NCBI GenBank assembly: GCA_026999335.1
Contig: JALTPW010000943.1
Location: 1-7,086, forward strand
Origin: Chromatiales bacterium
GTDB lineage: Bacteria; Pseudomonadota; Gammaproteobacteria; SZUA-152
Reading direction: 5' to 3'
DNA length: 7,086 nt
Part shown: piece after piece, positions 1 through 4,519 of the stretch
Numbering within the stretch: position 1 is the first letter of the stretch
How the letters are laid out: the number at the start of each line of letters is the position of its first letter
Made by a program: the position numbers and the translations under genes
The notes under the pieces: model-generated
Seen by the model: only the letters and a program-made list of their open reading frames with translations
What the model was told of the DNA's origin: nothing
Databases searched by the model: none

Positions 1-59
1 ACGTGCCCTATATCAATCATACCTACGGTAGTAGTGGTAGTCTCTGGCAAAAGCCATAA
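1..59 (+). pseudogene. Truncated RAYT transposase fragment (HUH/Y1 family)
   Basis: The first 47 bases match bases 1284-1330 of the intact transposase gene in this window with only two mismatches. Read in the same frame they encode VPYINHTYGSSGSLW, the segment between the HUH motif and the catalytic-tyrosine region. Similarity stops right after the Trp codon; three unrelated codons and a TAA at 57-59 follow. The catalytic tyrosine block and the whole C-terminus are therefore missing, and this copy cannot be active. The fragment continues past the left edge, so whether it has a start codon or an HUH motif is unknown. It shows that at least two closely related RAYT copies have existed in this neighbourhood. 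Confidence 0.8.
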
Positions 60-142
60 ATTTCTGACCCTGTTGGTGTGAATACTTCCGAATTTAGTGG
101 GTGTTTTTTTTCCCGTTTTTTCGCTCGCCAACAACGAGGGTA

Positions 143-430
143 CTAAAGCCATTCGTCCCGATTTTGTTGGCCCAGGATGTTCATAATTTCGACCGTATCG
201 TCTTTAACACGGTAATAGATTGTATCTACGCCGCACACGCTTTGCCTGTAACCTTGCCGTATATCATCACAGCCTTGATATAAATACGGCTGTTCTGCAA
301 GCTGTTCAAAGCGATCAAAAAAAGCGGAATAATATTCGTCAGCAGCGACTTCACCATGCACTCTGACTCCGTGCTGATGTATTCGAATCAGGTCGGCTTG
401 TGCATCGTGAGTCAGTTTATAGCTCCCCAT
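143..430 (-). CDS. parE: ParE/RelE-superfamily toxin of a type II toxin-antitoxin pair
   Basis: This 95-residue protein has the size and pattern of ParE-like toxins. It has an N-terminal YKLTHDAQADL strand-helix start, a helical middle rich in acidic and aromatic residues (DEYYSAFFDRFEQLAEQP, about residues 31-48), and a C-terminal sheet: GYRQSVCGVDTIYYRVKDD (about 60-78), then VEIMNILGQQNRDEWL (about 80-95). ParE proteins usually poison DNA gyrase, while RelE relatives cleave mRNA; which applies here cannot be read from sequence, though ParE is favoured by the partner. A start 13 codons upstream (469) is possible. The ATG at 430 is preferred because it gives the typical length and a 14-base overlap with the antitoxin gene, as expected for translational coupling. 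The product is presumably cytoplasmic and neutralised by the gene upstream. Confidence 0.82.
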   Translation of the reverse strand: MGSYKLTHDAQADLIRIHQHGVRVHGEVAADEYYSAFFDRFEQLAEQPYLYQGCDDIRQGYRQSVCGVDTIYYRVKDDTVEIMNILGQQNRDEWL

Positions 431-674
431 TTTTCCGCAATATTTCCTTTGATCTTTCCAGGATTTCATCTCGGGTTAGGTCGGTAAAACCGCTTTGCTC
501 CGAGGCGATAAGTTTGGTGCGAATATAATCGATTTCAGCGGTACGGTTTTGTTTCTCGCGCAACGCTTCACGGATCAGTTCGCTATCAGTACCATAGTTC
601 CCTGTGTCCATTTGCGCCTGTATCCATTCCTCTTGCTGATCTGTGACGGTAATGCTTTTTTTTACCATTGCCAT
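417..674 (-). CDS. parD: ParD-like ribbon-helix-helix antitoxin
   Basis: This 85-residue protein is the first gene of the toxin-antitoxin operon. Residues 4-11 (VKKSITVT) form the DNA-binding beta strand of a ribbon-helix-helix fold, followed by a helix (about 13-24, QQEEWIQAQMDT), the turn GNYGTDSE, and a second helix (about 31-42, SELIREALREKQ). The charged C-terminal half (about 45-85) is the usual toxin-wrapping tail. The set ITVT...W...G.YG..SE.IREALR is characteristic of ParD-type antitoxins. The start at 674 is supported by a GGAGG seven bases upstream; the in-frame Met at 668 is less well placed. Family members repress their own promoter as an antitoxin-toxin complex, and a palindrome lies just upstream. 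Its last 14 bases overlap the toxin gene. Confidence 0.85.
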   Translation of the reverse strand: MAMVKKSITVTDQQEEWIQAQMDTGNYGTDSELIREALREKQNRTAEIDYIRTKLIASEQSGFTDLTRDEILERSKEILRKNGEL

Positions 675-681
675 AATAAAA

Positions 682-686
682 CCTCC
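682..686 (-). promoter_or_regulatory. Ribosome binding site of the ParD-like gene
   Basis: On the minus strand a perfect GGAGG core lies seven bases before the ATG at 674. It is the strongest Shine-Dalgarno sequence in the left half of the window. It fixes the antitoxin start and fits the usual design in which the antitoxin is made in excess of the toxin. Confidence 0.8.
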
Positions 687-689
687 ATA

Positions 690-724
690 AAAGGTAAGAA
701 TTTATACTACTTCATCTTACCATT
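690..724 (-). promoter_or_regulatory. Probable autoregulated promoter/operator of the parDE-like operon
   Basis: An inverted repeat with perfect GGTAAG/CTTACC cores (693-698 and 716-721), imperfectly extended to about 10 bases per arm, surrounds a TATAAA (minus strand, bases 701-706) that can serve as a -10 box. No convincing -35 hexamer is seen at 16-18 bases. The site lies within 20-50 bases of the antitoxin start. A palindrome over the -10 region upstream of a ribbon-helix-helix antitoxin is the expected position for an autorepression operator. Binding itself is inferred. Confidence 0.5.
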
Positions 725-842
725 GCTTCACTTCTCTGGCCAAACTATTTTCTCCTTTTGAGCGCTGGCCGAAATTCGTACCAAATCAGCCAAAAGCCAA
801 AACAATATCTAACCTGCTGAAAAATAATGGAAAGTAATAGGG

Positions 843-940
843 GTGTGCGGCCGAGCCAGGTCGATAATTCCAGCGGGTGGGAATCCCGTCCCGGCAAGGT
901 AGGTCAGCCACCGGGTAGCAAGCGTCGGGCAGGCAGGAGC
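843..940 (+). other. Possible 5' fragment of a group II intron (domain I start)
   Basis: This GC-rich stretch stands out from AT-rich flanks. It begins with GTGTGCGG, so the 5'-end consensus GUGYG fits at 843 or 845. It contains GGGTGGGAATCCC at 875-887, a short self-complementary motif like that found near the start of many bacterial intron domain I sequences, and CACCGGGTAGCAAG at 910-923, which resembles the conserved stretch following it. No reverse transcriptase/maturase gene and no domain V-like hairpin are seen before the RAYT element begins at about 943. If correct, this is a dead 5' remnant cut off by the next element. The call is from remembered motif patterns, not an alignment. Confidence 0.4.
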
Positions 941-942
941 AT

Positions 943-969
943 AATTAAAGGGGTCAATTAAAGGGGTCA
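943..969 (+). repeat. Tandem copy of the RAYT left-end motif (13-bp period)
   Basis: AATTAAAGGGGTCA occurs twice, at 943-956 and 956-969, sharing one base. The second copy leads directly into the left terminal motif of the RAYT element. The duplication may reflect two insertion or replication events at the same end, or a binding array for the transposase. Confidence 0.75.
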
Positions 970-982
970 GAGCCCTTTAAAG
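963..982 (+). repeat. Left terminal motif of the RAYT element
   Basis: GGGGTCAGAGCCCTTTAAAG is the inverted counterpart of bases 1717-1736, matching at 16 of 20 positions. The pair lies on either side of the transposase gene, about 50 bases from its start and overlapping its stop, as expected for sequences recognised by the RAYT protein. Confidence 0.65.
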
Positions 983-1009
983 AAAACCTTGTTGGTGGTA
1001 GCCTAGACG

Positions 1010-1015
1010 TATAAT
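1010..1015 (+). promoter_or_regulatory. Perfect -10 box upstream of the RAYT gene
   Basis: TATAAT matches the sigma-70 -10 consensus exactly and lies 18 bases before the transposase ATG. The best -35 candidate (TTGTTG at 989-994) matches only in its first half and leaves a short 15-base spacer, so promoter strength is uncertain. The short leader has only a weak purine stretch (GAGCAGAG) as ribosome binding site, consistent with low expression of a transposase. Confidence 0.45.
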
Positions 1016-1033
1016 CACGATAGAGCAGAGAAC

Positions 1034-1732
1034 ATGCCACGCAAACCACGGTTTTTCTTACCGGATGTACCGATCCACATAGTACAACGAGGCCACAGCC
1101 GTGAACCGGTGTTTTTTGAGGCCGGTGATTATCAGGCCTACCTCGGGTGGTTAGAAGAGGCTGCTGAACGGTACCACTGTGATATCCACGCCTATGTGTT
1201 GATGAGCAATCACATCCACATCTTGGCCACACCTCACGATAAACAGGGAATCAGCCGAATGATGCAATATGTCGGTAGGCGATACGTGCCCTATATCAAT
1301 CATACTTACGGCAGTAGTGGTAGTCTCTGGGAAGGGCGATACAAAGCCTCTTTGATCAGTGACGAGCAATACCTGCTCATTTGCATGCGATACATTGAAC
1401 TCAATCCCATCAGAGCCAATATGGTCAAATCACCTGGCCATTACCGCTGGAGCAGCTATCGATATAATGCACAAGGAAAGGATGACCGTCTTGTCACTGA
1501 ACACAATTTGTACACAAGCCTGAGAAAGACAAAAGATGCCCGCCTTGAGGCCTACAAAAATTTGTTCAGGACACATATTGATTCTGATAACCTGAAATCG
1601 ATACGTGCAGCCTGGCAAACGGGAACACCATTGGGGAATGATTATTTCAGAGAGAAGATCGAGCGGAAACTCAAAACAAAGGTTGGTCAGAGTCGGCGCG
1701 GGAGGCCGGATGGCCCTCTTAAAGGGCTTTGA
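1034..1732 (+). CDS. REP-associated tyrosine transposase (RAYT, Y1/HUH family)
   Basis: This 232-residue protein is full length for the longer RAYT type. It opens with MPRKPRFFLPDVPIHIVQRG, the usual beta-strand start. The metal-binding HUH motif is H60-I61-H62 in LMSNHIHILATP. The block LWEGRYKASLISDEQYLLICMRYIELNPIRANMV (about 98-131) contains the likely nucleophile Tyr120 in RYIELNP, then the family signature GHYRWSSY (135-142). The basic C-terminus ends VGQSRRGRP. Family members are single-strand DNA nucleases that nick and join REP-like hairpins through a 5'-phosphotyrosine bond. All catalytic residues appear present, so it may be active. Flanking inverted motifs and a second truncated copy at the left edge support mobility. 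The stop codon lies inside the right terminal motif, so the last residues (PLKGL) are encoded by element-end sequence. Confidence 0.93.
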   Translation: MPRKPRFFLPDVPIHIVQRGHSREPVFFEAGDYQAYLGWLEEAAERYHCDIHAYVLMSNHIHILATPHDKQGISRMMQYVGRRYVPYINHTYGSSGSLWEGRYKASLISDEQYLLICMRYIELNPIRANMVKSPGHYRWSSYRYNAQGKDDRLVTEHNLYTSLRKTKDARLEAYKNLFRTHIDSDNLKSIRAAWQTGTPLGNDYFREKIERKLKTKVGQSRRGRPDGPLKGL

Positions 1733-1736
1733 CTCC
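1717..1736 (+). repeat. Right terminal motif of the RAYT element
   Basis: This is the inverted partner of bases 963-982 (four mismatches in 20). It overlaps the final codons and stop of the transposase gene. A small hairpin is formed by GCCCT (1713-1717) and AGGGC (1723-1727). Its last 12 bases are repeated directly at 1879-1890, on the far side of the inserted palindromic repeat. Confidence 0.65.
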
Positions 1737-1880
1737 AATGCCATTAAGTTAAGCCTGAGATCCTGCTTGTTGTAGGTTGGTGGTGAGCTTGCGAACCCCA
1801 ACGAAGCCAACAATGTTGGGGTTCCTTCGTCACCGCCAACCTACAAAACAGTCGTGATTTTGTTAACTTAATGACATTGG
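1735..1880. mobile_element. MITE-like palindromic repeat inserted in the RAYT right end
   Basis: The ends are an 18-base inverted repeat with one mismatch: CCAATGCCATTAAGTTAA (1735-1752) and TTAACTTAATGACATTGG (1863-1880). Inside lies a long hairpin at 1771-1845. Immediately around it the 12-mer GGCTTTGACTCC is found at 1725-1736 and 1879-1890, overlapping the arms by two bases each. There is no coding capacity. Terminal inverted repeats, an internal hairpin and flanking direct repeats are the structure of a miniature inverted-repeat element with a target duplication, though 12 bases is long for a duplication and its source transposase is unknown. Confidence 0.6.
1771..1845. repeat. Long imperfect hairpin of TGTAGGTTGG type
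   Basis: TGTAGGTTGGTGGTGA (1771-1786) pairs with TCACCGCCAACCTACA (1830-1845) in 15 of 16 positions, the sixteenth being a G-U wobble. After an internal bulge, GAACCCCAAC (1793-1802) pairs perfectly with GTTGGGGTTC (1815-1824) around a 12-base loop. I recall similar TGTAGGTTGGGGTGAGC-type palindromes as dispersed intergenic repeats in several bacterial genomes. It lies between the convergent transposase and hipA genes and could fold in RNA from either strand, but no U-tract follows, so it is not a standard terminator. Confidence 0.75.
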
Positions 1881-1928
1881 CTTTGACTCCTTTATACTTT
1901 TATAACCCCTTTATATCTGAACAGTGAT

Positions 1929-3158
1929 TTAACCCCAGCCTTGTAGGCAATATGGATTGAGTAGGGCGCGCTGCCATAGCTGTTTACGCTCTATGGCCGT
2001 CATTCCGGCCTCATCACAGACCGCAAGCCAGTTGTCTTCGACAACAGCCCGCATGGCATTGATCATCGTCCGGGCACGTTCTGTATCGAGCTGAAATGAT
2101 GTACAGATGGATAACACATTGCTCAGTGTGGCATGACTCCCTTCATCGCCCGCTAGTTGCATCGCCTGTGTGGCCTCCAGACCTGTGCGAACTTGGGGGC
2201 AAAGGTCGTAGGCGGGTGTTAGTTTTAGCGATTTTCCATCCCAGAGTGCGGCGTGGTTACGGGCGTGATCATCGGTATTGCCAATCAATACATTGAAAAT
2301 CACTCTGCGATAGAGTTCATGCAGTGTTTTTTGGGGGGCGGAAAAATAGCGACGAATCAAATCCGCTAAATCCCGATAACGGGCATAACGCGCTTCCATT
2401 TCGTTCAGGCCTAACAGGCTCAGCGCACTGAGCATGGCATGTCGGCACAGACCTTTTTCTGTGAGAGAACGATCAAAGCGTCTAACCAGCAAGACATCCT
2501 TGCCAAGCGTGCCTTGTAGCGAAACGGCAGCCACATCGATACCTGCCAGCCTGGCCAGGCGCATGGCAACATATTCGCCTTTAACGACATTATACGTATC
2601 GGTCGTCGAACTGAACTTGGCGATATGCTGTACATCATTGGTATTGATGAGCGCCTTGGGGCGGGCACCGCCTACACTCGTTCCATGCAGTAATGCATGG
2701 TCGAGTTCGGGTGGCAGGGGGAGCTGGCGTTCTATGAGGCTGGCTGCCTCCAACAGTTCATCCAGACTGGGATGATCTAACCCCCTGGGTCGGTACTCGC
2801 TGCTACTCGCCTGGAAATCGAGCGCTCCAATGCGGTCACTTCCCGAGAGTAATAGATAATCCAGCTCATCAGCGGCCAGGGCCGGGTATTTATATGATAT
2901 GACCCGTCGCCCCCAAGCATCCGGTGCAGCGTCGCGTAAACAGGGATGGATGGTATTCATACCCAGGGGCTCGAAGGTGCCCTCCTGCAAAGGTAATTCT
3001 ACGGGGGATAGCGGCATGGCATTGTCACGTCCGCGGTAGGAGCGACCATAGGTAAAAAAAAGGCGATTTCCCTGTTTTTGCAGACGTCCAGCAACGACCG
3101 GTTCGACCGCACCCGGTAGCCATATCCAGACAAAGCCGCTTTCCGCATTAGAAGTCAT
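1929..3158 (-). CDS. hipA: HipA-family serine/threonine kinase toxin
   Basis: At 409 residues it is near the usual 410-440 of HipA. The N-terminal HipA_N-type domain covers about residues 10-115. The kinase part starts with the glycine-rich loop GTSVGGARPKALI (159-171), aligning with SIAGAQEK of E. coli HipA, so Ser161 corresponds to its autophosphorylated Ser150. Further kinase features are HIAKFSS (Lys181), VRRFDR (226-230 region), the catalytic loop IGNTDDHARNHA (292-303, with Asp296 as likely base and Asn301 as metal ligand) and the metal-binding AYDLCP (Asp318). All catalytic positions appear intact. E. coli HipA phosphorylates glutamyl-tRNA synthetase and halts translation; the target here is unknown. 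The start overlaps the antitoxin gene by 11 bases with no good separate ribosome binding site, which indicates coupled translation. It converges on the RAYT element. Confidence 0.93.
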   Translation of the reverse strand: MTSNAESGFVWIWLPGAVEPVVAGRLQKQGNRLFFTYGRSYRGRDNAMPLSPVELPLQEGTFEPLGMNTIHPCLRDAAPDAWGRRVISYKYPALAADELDYLLLSGSDRIGALDFQASSSEYRPRGLDHPSLDELLEAASLIERQLPLPPELDHALLHGTSVGGARPKALINTNDVQHIAKFSSTTDTYNVVKGEYVAMRLARLAGIDVAAVSLQGTLGKDVLLVRRFDRSLTEKGLCRHAMLSALSLLGLNEMEARYARYRDLADLIRRYFSAPQKTLHELYRRVIFNVLIGNTDDHARNHAALWDGKSLKLTPAYDLCPQVRTGLEATQAMQLAGDEGSHATLSNVLSICTSFQLDTERARTMINAMRAVVEDNWLAVCDEAGMTAIERKQLWQRALLNPYCLQGWG

Positions 3159-3480
3159 CGTTGAGTGCTGTTTTGCGTTTGCTACGTGCCGGCAGCAGGG
3201 TGGCGAGGCAGGCCACCGTACCTGCGAGTTTATTGAGCCCGGCGGTATCTTCCGCTAAAAGCGGCACACCGAGTACAGCGGCTGATTCCAGCACTGCCCC
3301 GATGGCGACCCTGGGGTCGGATTTTTCGATGGCCATAATGGTATGTCGGCTGACACCGACCCGTTCAGCAAGCTCAATCTGGCTCATGCTGCGCTCAAGT
3401 CGGGCGGCCTTGATTAGCTGACCGAGTACGCCCAGTGCTGTTTTGGAGACGGCAGACAGAGAAAGTGTATTTTTTTTCAT
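3148..3480 (-). CDS. hipB: HipB-like Xre-family HTH antitoxin
   Basis: This 110-residue protein precedes the HipA gene. An Xre/Cro-type helix-turn-helix fills about residues 20-75, with SQIELAERVGVSRHTIMAIE (33-52) supplying the second helix, the turn and the recognition helix; PRVAIGAVLESAAVLGVPL completes the domain. A basic C-terminal tail (SKRKTALNDD) follows; in HipB relatives such tails help contact the kinase. HipB binds operators in its own promoter and neutralises HipA by complex formation. The last 11 bases overlap the kinase gene. The ATG at 3480 is the only sensible start, although the upstream Shine-Dalgarno is weak. A probable promoter and dyad lie just upstream. Confidence 0.9.
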   Translation of the reverse strand: MKKNTLSLSAVSKTALGVLGQLIKAARLERSMSQIELAERVGVSRHTIMAIEKSDPRVAIGAVLESAAVLGVPLLAEDTAGLNKLAGTVACLATLLPARSKRKTALNDDF

Positions 3481-3490
3481 AATGTTGAAA

Positions 3491-3519
3491 ATATTAGACC
3501 ATAGATATCTTAATGTCTA
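3491..3519 (-). promoter_or_regulatory. Probable hipBA promoter with overlapping dyad operator
   Basis: On the minus strand TAGACA (3514-3519; 5 of 6 matches to the -35 consensus) and TAATAT (3491-3496; 4 of 6 matches to the -10) are separated by exactly 17 bases, 10 bases before the hipB start. A dyad with arms TAGAC (3495-3499) and GTCTA (3515-3519), centred on the palindrome AGATATCT (3503-3510), spans the spacer. A HipB dimer bound there would block RNA polymerase, fitting autoregulation. Operator function is inferred. Confidence 0.55.
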
Positions 3520-3579
3520 TTTTAATAGATACTTCATGTCGTTGGGAGGTTCCCCGCTCGTCGTCCTTTTGGAACCAGC

Positions 3580-3706
3580 AAATCTCTCTCCTCATGCCTC
3601 GCTTCAAGCATTCTGGATGACTCACTTCGCTCGCTCTTCGAGCATTCAACGCACAAGGCGCTTTTGTCCGGGTCTTCACTGCGTTTCACGTTCCGCTCGG
3701 AATGAC
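3580..3706 (-). repeat. Degenerate interspersed-repeat-like sequence
   Basis: Read on the minus strand, the stretch at about 3677-3706 gives GTCATTCCGAGCGGAACG and that at about 3590-3621 gives GTCATCCAGAATGCTTGAAG. Both resemble the GTCATTCCGAGCGAAGCGAGGAATCTC type of dispersed intergenic repeat known from many bacteria. The two units are only loosely alike and lie in the same orientation. The function is unknown and the assignment rests on remembered resemblance. Confidence 0.3.
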
Positions 3707-3902
3707 GGTATTTTCAGTTTAAAAATAAGTGCCCTTTATCTCTGAGGTTTTCTGTGGCTTGCTGCGGGGTAGTTTTCACGGAACTTGATCTTATTATTGG
3801 GTTCAGATCGGTAGTGGAGGACGGGCCTGTATGGCTCACCCATCCTTCGCGTTGGCATTTTTGAAAGCAGCGAAGATCGGCGTTATTTTTTGGCCGACTT
3901 TC

Positions 3903-3933
3903 TTGACAAGGCTTTATGATAGGTTAGGCTAAC
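3903..3933 (+). promoter_or_regulatory. Candidate promoter and dyad ahead of the Cys-rich protein gene
   Basis: A perfect -35 hexamer TTGACA lies at 3903-3908. The position 16-17 bases downstream (TAGGCT/AGGCTA) is a poor -10. A better -10 (TATGAT, 3915-3920) lacks a matching -35. A short perfect dyad GTTAG-G-CTAAC occupies 3923-3933, directly before the ATG at 3938. A consensus -35 with a poor -10 over a dyad suggests an activator- or repressor-controlled promoter, which would suit a metal-responsive operon, but this is an inference. Confidence 0.35.
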
Positions 3934-3937
3934 TCTT

Positions 3938-4360
3938 ATGTTCACCTTACACACAGGCCTCTTTGCCCGCTTGCTCGCCGCTTTGGCCGTTGTCGGCCTG
4001 CTGCTGGGTGGGGCGACGACGTCAGTGATGGCCATGTCCCCGGTGCAAGGTGATACCACTGCCCACGACACCATGGTGTCGATGATGGCGGCTGACAGTG
4101 GGATCCATCAGGCGGGTGGTATGTCACATCAGAGCAGTGCCTGTGAGCAGGCTGACCATGCCTACGGTAGCTGTTCCGATAACAACACCGTGCATTGCGA
4201 TACCAGCGATGACTGCTGTCCCCATGGCGCTACGGCCTTGCCGCCACAAATCAACGCCGCCTTCGCTTCCCTGCCTGATGTGCAGACCGCTGCGCTACAA
4301 TGGCGCTCCACCAGTGTGACGTCCGTCACCGAGATTCGCCCTCCCATCTCTACTCTCTAG
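3938..4360 (+). CDS. Small secreted Cys/His/Met-rich protein, candidate periplasmic metal binder
   Basis: This 140-residue protein of unassigned family has a clear signal peptide: Arg11, a hydrophobic run LLAALAVVGLLLGGA (about 12-26) and a probable cleavage after SVMA (residue 32). The mature part is unusually rich in potential metal ligands: five cysteines (69, 79, 87, 93, 94), histidines at 43, 57, 64, 74, 86 and 96, and several methionines (MVSMM at 46-50). The cluster CDTSDDCCPH (87-96) is notable. The C-terminus ends EIRPPISTL, which resembles small uncharacterised proteins found at the head of copper or heavy-metal efflux operons. It is followed by CusC- and CusB-like genes on the same strand, so a role in periplasmic metal binding or sensing is likely but not shown. 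The Shine-Dalgarno sequence is poor, and the downstream Met-31 or Met-33 as start would remove the signal peptide. Confidence 0.7.
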   Translation: MFTLHTGLFARLLAALAVVGLLLGGATTSVMAMSPVQGDTTAHDTMVSMMAADSGIHQAGGMSHQSSACEQADHAYGSCSDNNTVHCDTSDDCCPHGATALPPQINAAFASLPDVQTAALQWRSTSVTSVTEIRPPISTL

Positions 4361-4519
4361 TATTTGCCGGCAACCGCCGGTCGCTGTGCGTGCTGTTTTT
4401 TCTTTTTTTCCTGCGCGCCGTTGAAATATCCCTTGTTTGTCATTGATTCCGATTCCGTCGGATCGATTTCCGTTCCTTTAACCGGTTGCGGTGCCTGACA
4501 ACGAAACGGAGAGTGATTC
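4361..4519 (+). other. Leader region of the CusC-like gene
   Basis: This 159-base gap holds a small hairpin CCGGC-AACC-GCCGG (4367-4380) right after the preceding stop codon, and a T-rich tract (about 4395-4409) some 15 bases further on. That distance is too great for a standard intrinsic terminator. A short dyad TCCGTCGGA lies near 4451-4460. No promoter matching consensus is evident, so the efflux genes may be co-transcribed with the gene upstream. Confidence 0.4.
4508..4513 (+). promoter_or_regulatory. Ribosome binding site of the CusC-like gene
   Basis: GGAGAG lies six bases before the ATG at 4520, ideal spacing. It supports this start, which also places a signal peptide at the N-terminus. 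Confidence 0.75.

Larger units (their letters stand above)
943..1915 (+). mobile_element. RAYT (REP-associated tyrosine transposase) element with related inverted ends, interrupted by a MITE
   Basis: An intact HUH transposase gene sits between inverted copies of a TTAAAGGG(G)-TCAGAG-CCC type motif (963-982 and 1717-1736; 16 of 20 bases match when one is reverse-complemented). Outside each there is a second CCCCTTTA-type motif, at the left as a 13-bp-period duplication (943-969) and at the right at 1906-1913. The right outer motif is now separated from the right inner one by a hairpin element of about 142 bases. The element limits are inferred from these motifs. RAYTs normally do not move as classical transposons but are linked to the spread of short REP-like palindromes. 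Confidence 0.55.
3520..3937. other. Non-coding gap between hipBA and the efflux cluster
   Basis: No convincing gene is seen in about 420 bases. Short open frames here lack ribosome binding sites and recognisable composition. The first half (3580-3706) contains low-complexity, repeat-like sequence of the type CGCTTC...GGAATGAC. The last part (about 3903-3937) holds candidate promoter elements for the next gene. It marks the transition between the mobile, toxin-antitoxin half and the metal-efflux half. No tRNA, integrase or attachment site is visible. Confidence 0.6.

Noticed and set aside
121..142. Terminator after the ParE-like toxin (CTCG...CGAG hairpin at 124-138)
   Set aside because: The stem is four base pairs, and on the toxin's strand it is followed by A residues, not T residues.
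101..283. A 60-residue plus-strand frame opposite the ParE-like toxin
   Set aside because: It is largely antisense to the toxin gene and lacks a ribosome binding site.
143..469. Longer 108-residue version of the ParE-like toxin starting at 469
   Set aside because: The extra 13 residues lie wholly inside the antitoxin gene and do not look like a ParE N-terminus; the start at 430 gives the usual length and overlap.
954..1232. Minus-strand frame opposite the RAYT gene
   Set aside because: It is the antisense shadow of the transposase, with Arg/Cys-rich composition and no start signals.
943..1890. CRISPR-like array from the repeated short motifs
   Set aside because: There are only two adjacent copies of one motif with no spacers; the others are inverted element ends.
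3443..3745. A 100-residue plus-strand open frame across the hipB start and the intergenic region
   Set aside because: It begins inside hipB on the opposite strand, crosses the hipB promoter and has no ribosome binding site or family resemblance.
4367..4410. Intrinsic terminator after the Cys-rich protein gene
   Set aside because: The stem is only five base pairs and the T-tract starts about 15 bases after it; read-through into the channel gene seems more likely.
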